The notes beneath the pieces are model-generated. The model searched no databases, was not told the origin of the DNA, and saw only the letters and a list, made by a program, of their open reading frames with translations. From Deltaproteobacteria bacterium (GTDB lineage: Bacteria; Desulfobacterota; DSM-4660; Desulfatiglandales; Desulfatiglandaceae): a DNA stretch of 8,020 nucleotides. The stretch lies in the NCBI GenBank assembly GCA_021159825.1, contig JAGHDR010000222.1, positions 1-8,020 of the forward strand. Reading direction: 5' to 3'. A program made the position numbers and the translations under genes. Positions 5,709 to 8,020 of the stretch are shown here, one piece after another. The number at the start of each line of letters is the position of its first letter. Position 1 is the first letter of the stretch.

Positions 5709-7865
5709 CTAATTCCCCTTGCCGATCAACCGGGTCATTTTTCGAAAACCCCTCTGTGCATCGGCTAATCGAGGGTTGATCTCCAACGCTTTGGAAAATA
5801 ATCTCATGGCTGATTTGTAATCCCCCTGTCGTACTGAAATAAAACCCAGTTTCGAATAGGCTTGCGCGTAATGGGGATTAAGGCGAACCGCTTCAGAAAA
5901 ACAGCGTTCCGCTTCCCTCATATCTCCCTTCTGCTCAAAAACAACCCCCATATTATAATGGGGGTTGGCATAGGCAGGGTTTATTTCAGCAGCCTTGGTC
6001 CATTCCAGCATGGCTTCCTCAACACGGCCCTTCTGGGCCAGAGCATTTCCCAGGCTGTTATGAGCTCCCGCGTAGAGCGGATTTACACCCAAGGCTTTTT
6101 TAAAATAGCGAATGGCATCATCCAAGTCTCCCTTCTGGGCCAAGGCAACACCCATGTTATTAAGTGCTCCTACCAAACGGGGCTTTTTTTGGAGGGCTTT
6201 AGAAAAACATTGGATCGCTTCTTCAAGCTGACCCTGCCGAATGAGCGCGTTTCCAAGATTATTGTTGGCGTCGGCAAAATCCGGTTTTATTTCAAGTGCC
6301 TTGGAATATTCCCGGATCGCCGGGCCGAGATATCCCACATCGTTTAGCTCGGCGCCAAAATTGTTATGGGCACGGTGATTTTCAGGATTCTTGCGGGCTG
6401 AATCTTTCCATAAGGACAAGGGATCCTGCCAAACTTTGTTCCTTAGATAAGTTCCCATACCGAGCGCCACAATAGCCGTCGCCAACAAAAGGTTCGCCCA
6501 CACCCTTTTGTTTGAAAACAGTTGAAATACCACGTAAACTACAGATACGGCGAAGCCAAAGACGGGAAGATAAAGTCGATGTTCAAACATGGCATCACTG
6601 ATGGGGAAAATACTCGATTCAATGGAAAGTGTAATAAAAAACCAAAAAATACCGAAACTGACAGCCGGTCTTTTCCTGATATTCCAGATGCCAACCAGAA
6701 TAACCGCCATTACGAAAACAAAAGCCAGGGGGGTTAGTCCATCGAAAAAACCTGCTTTCAAGGGAACCATATGATCCACGTTCTGCCCAAAAGGGAAAAA
6801 CAGCAGTCGAATGTATTCGACAAGGACATTGAACTGGGTACAAAAATAACTCCATCGATCAACCGTCCCGGTTTCTCTCGTAAGGATGGAAACATCCTCC
6901 AGGAGGTTTTCAAATTTTAATCCCCTCATGGAGGAAAGAAAATAAAGGGCCAAGAACGTCAGAAGCGCACCCAGGGGAACAAGCCGGATCAACTTCTTTT
7001 TCCATCCCTGCCAGGACCTGTCAAAAAGAAAATATTCCACCAGAAGAATGATGCCGGGCAGTGTCGCGGCATTTTCCTTGCTCAAAAATGCAAACACGCC
7101 AGAAAGAACGGTTGCAGCAAAATAAAATGGGATTTTGAAAGAGAAAGCTGCAGCACTTTTTTTATCTGCATCGGGTTTGAGCGAATCGTTTCCCCCCAAT
7201 CCTTCCATGTTTAGCTGTAGATTTCTTGCCTGGATATATAAAAGCACCGAAGCCAGATAAAACATGGCGGACATGGACGCGTATCGTTGTACAATGTAGG
7301 TGACGGCCTGTGTTTGAATGGGGTGCGCAACAAAAAGCAATGCCACCCACAGCGACATGGATGGGATCTTTGATGATGAAAAAACCATTGCGTTTGACTT
7401 CTGGGTGGGTGGGGTTGGTTTACGAATTCTCTTTTTCCGTTTGCGATGGGCTTGAGAAGCAACAGGAGGCTCGCTTTGTTCCCCCTGGAAAAGTGATAAC
7501 CGACCCAACACATTGAGTGCAAGAAAATAGACAAGAACCCCGTTAGTCAAATGAATTAGAATATTTACCAGGTGGTATCCAACAGGGTTGAGTTTTCCAA
7601 ATTGATAATTAAGTGCAAAGGAGAACTCAACAATTGGACGGTGAGTTTTGAGTCCTTTCAGGGAAACATAGTTCTCTAAATCCCTGATTTTTTCTTTGTT
7701 TTCAATTTGAACTTTCCCGTCAAAGACAAACGGGACACTGTAGGTGTTGCTGTAGATCACAAGAACAGTCGCGGCGATCAGTATCAATGCAAACCACGGG
7801 TTTGCCAAAACACTTCCAGAATGCTTAAATTTCATGGACAATCGCCTCGTTCCACCATTAGCCAT
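5709..7865 (-). CDS. TMTC/GT-C-like multi-spanning membrane protein with C-terminal TPR domain
   Basis: A 718-residue protein with about 11 hydrophobic segments (from about residue 25 to 475) followed by six TPRs of 34 residues (about 495-700), each ending in a pattern such as SKALEIKP. The membrane part resembles TMTC/DUF1736 and GT-C glycosyltransferases: PFVFDGKVQIENKEKI in the first loop, NPVGYHLVNILIHLTNG, AHPIQTQAVTYIVQR, FAFLSKENAATLPG and SDAMFEHRLYLP. Relatives are thought to transfer sugars from lipid-linked donors, but no substrate can be read here. The first-loop motif has D-G where relatives usually have D-D. A basic stretch HRKRKKRIRK (about 140-150) probably lies on the cytoplasmic side. 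ATG 7865-7863 is preferred over GTG 7868-7866 because AGGAG is 6 nt away. It may share a transcript with pyrE, 57 bp downstream, because only a weak hairpin intervenes. Confidence 0.88.
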   Translation of the reverse strand: MANGGTRRLSMKFKHSGSVLANPWFALILIAATVLVIYSNTYSVPFVFDGKVQIENKEKIRDLENYVSLKGLKTHRPIVEFSFALNYQFGKLNPVGYHLVNILIHLTNGVLVYFLALNVLGRLSLFQGEQSEPPVASQAHRKRKKRIRKPTPPTQKSNAMVFSSSKIPSMSLWVALLFVAHPIQTQAVTYIVQRYASMSAMFYLASVLLYIQARNLQLNMEGLGGNDSLKPDADKKSAAAFSFKIPFYFAATVLSGVFAFLSKENAATLPGIILLVEYFLFDRSWQGWKKKLIRLVPLGALLTFLALYFLSSMRGLKFENLLEDVSILTRETGTVDRWSYFCTQFNVLVEYIRLLFFPFGQNVDHMVPLKAGFFDGLTPLAFVFVMAVILVGIWNIRKRPAVSFGIFWFFITLSIESSIFPISDAMFEHRLYLPVFGFAVSVVYVVFQLFSNKRVWANLLLATAIVALGMGTYLRNKVWQDPLSLWKDSARKNPENHRAHNNFGAELNDVGYLGPAIREYSKALEIKPDFADANNNLGNALIRQGQLEEAIQCFSKALQKKPRLVGALNNMGVALAQKGDLDDAIRYFKKALGVNPLYAGAHNSLGNALAQKGRVEEAMLEWTKAAEINPAYANPHYNMGVVFEQKGDMREAERCFSEAVRLNPHYAQAYSKLGFISVRQGDYKSAMRLFSKALEINPRLADAQRGFRKMTRLIGKGN

Positions 7866-7871
7866 CACAGT

Positions 7872-7876
7872 CTCCT
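7872..7876 (-). promoter_or_regulatory. Shine-Dalgarno AGGAG that decides the start of the TPR membrane gene
   Basis: AGGAG lies 6 nt before ATG 7865-7863 and only 3 nt before the preceding in-frame GTG 7868-7866. The spacing favours the ATG and so removes one residue from the longest reading. Confidence 0.7.
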
Positions 7877-7932
7877 ATAGCACATAAGAAGGTTTATTTC
7901 AAAACAAAACCCCTGGTTTTTCACTCTTTTTC

Positions 7933-7962
7933 TTGACAGGAGATTCAAAAACATGACATAGT
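7933..7962 (+). promoter_or_regulatory. Possible rightward sigma70 promoter at the window edge
   Basis: A consensus TTGACA (7933-7938) is followed after 18 bp by CATAGT (7957-7962), 4 of 6 matches. It points out of the window, so a divergent gene may begin past position 8020. No coding sequence for it is visible in the remaining 58 bp. A leftward promoter for the TPR gene in this 152-bp region was not clear. Confidence 0.3.
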
Positions 7963-8020
7963 CTGTGGCATCCTTGAATTTCACATAACTCACTGAATAG
8001 ACTTAAGAACATGGAAATGA

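Noticed and set aside
5862..6347. 161-codon plus-strand open frame opposite the TPR region
   Set aside because: It is a shadow of the repeated TPR codons on the other strand, with no ribosome site or recognisable motif.

Overview
The window looks like chromosomal DNA of a Gram-negative bacterium, most likely a Desulfobacterota (deltaproteobacterial) lineage. This rests on my recollection of how the protein families read: a GspE/GspF pair of Geobacter/Desulfobacteria character, an UpxY-type NusG paralogue, a small DUF6485-like cysteine-rich protein and a TPR-tailed TMTC-like membrane protein. No database search was possible. Almost everything is on the minus strand, so the biological reading order is right to left.

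Right block (about 8020 to 4740). A 152-bp edge region holds a possible rightward promoter. Then come a 718-residue multi-spanning membrane protein with six C-terminal TPRs (GT-C/TMTC-like), an orotate phosphoribosyltransferase (pyrE) 57 bp downstream, and a tRNA-Pro(CGG) gene 49 bp beyond pyrE. No convincing terminator separates them, so read-through from the TPR gene into pyrE and the tRNA is possible.

Centre (about 4691 to 4292). A small cysteine-rich gene runs rightward on the plus strand, towards the tRNA, and is the only plus-strand gene. It is divergent from an UpxY/RfaH-type antiterminator gene. The gap between them carries two back-to-back sigma70-like promoters whose -35 boxes are 7 bp apart.

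Left block (about 4291 to 1). The order is antiterminator, a 157-bp leader with a dyad, an NAD-dependent nucleotide-sugar epimerase/dehydratase, then gspE and gspF of a type II secretion system. Gaps of 17 bp and 2 bp make the last three look like one transcript. gspF is cut by the window edge. The order suggests that a specialised antiterminator travels with RNA polymerase over a unit that begins with a nucleotide-sugar enzyme and continues into secretion ATPase and platform genes.

No CRISPR array, insertion sequence, phage gene or defence system was seen. Most of the window is ordinary. The points worth a second look are the antiterminator-led secretion unit and its odd start codon, the cysteine-rich orphan protein with its strong promoter, and the altered first-loop acidic motif in the GT-C-like protein.
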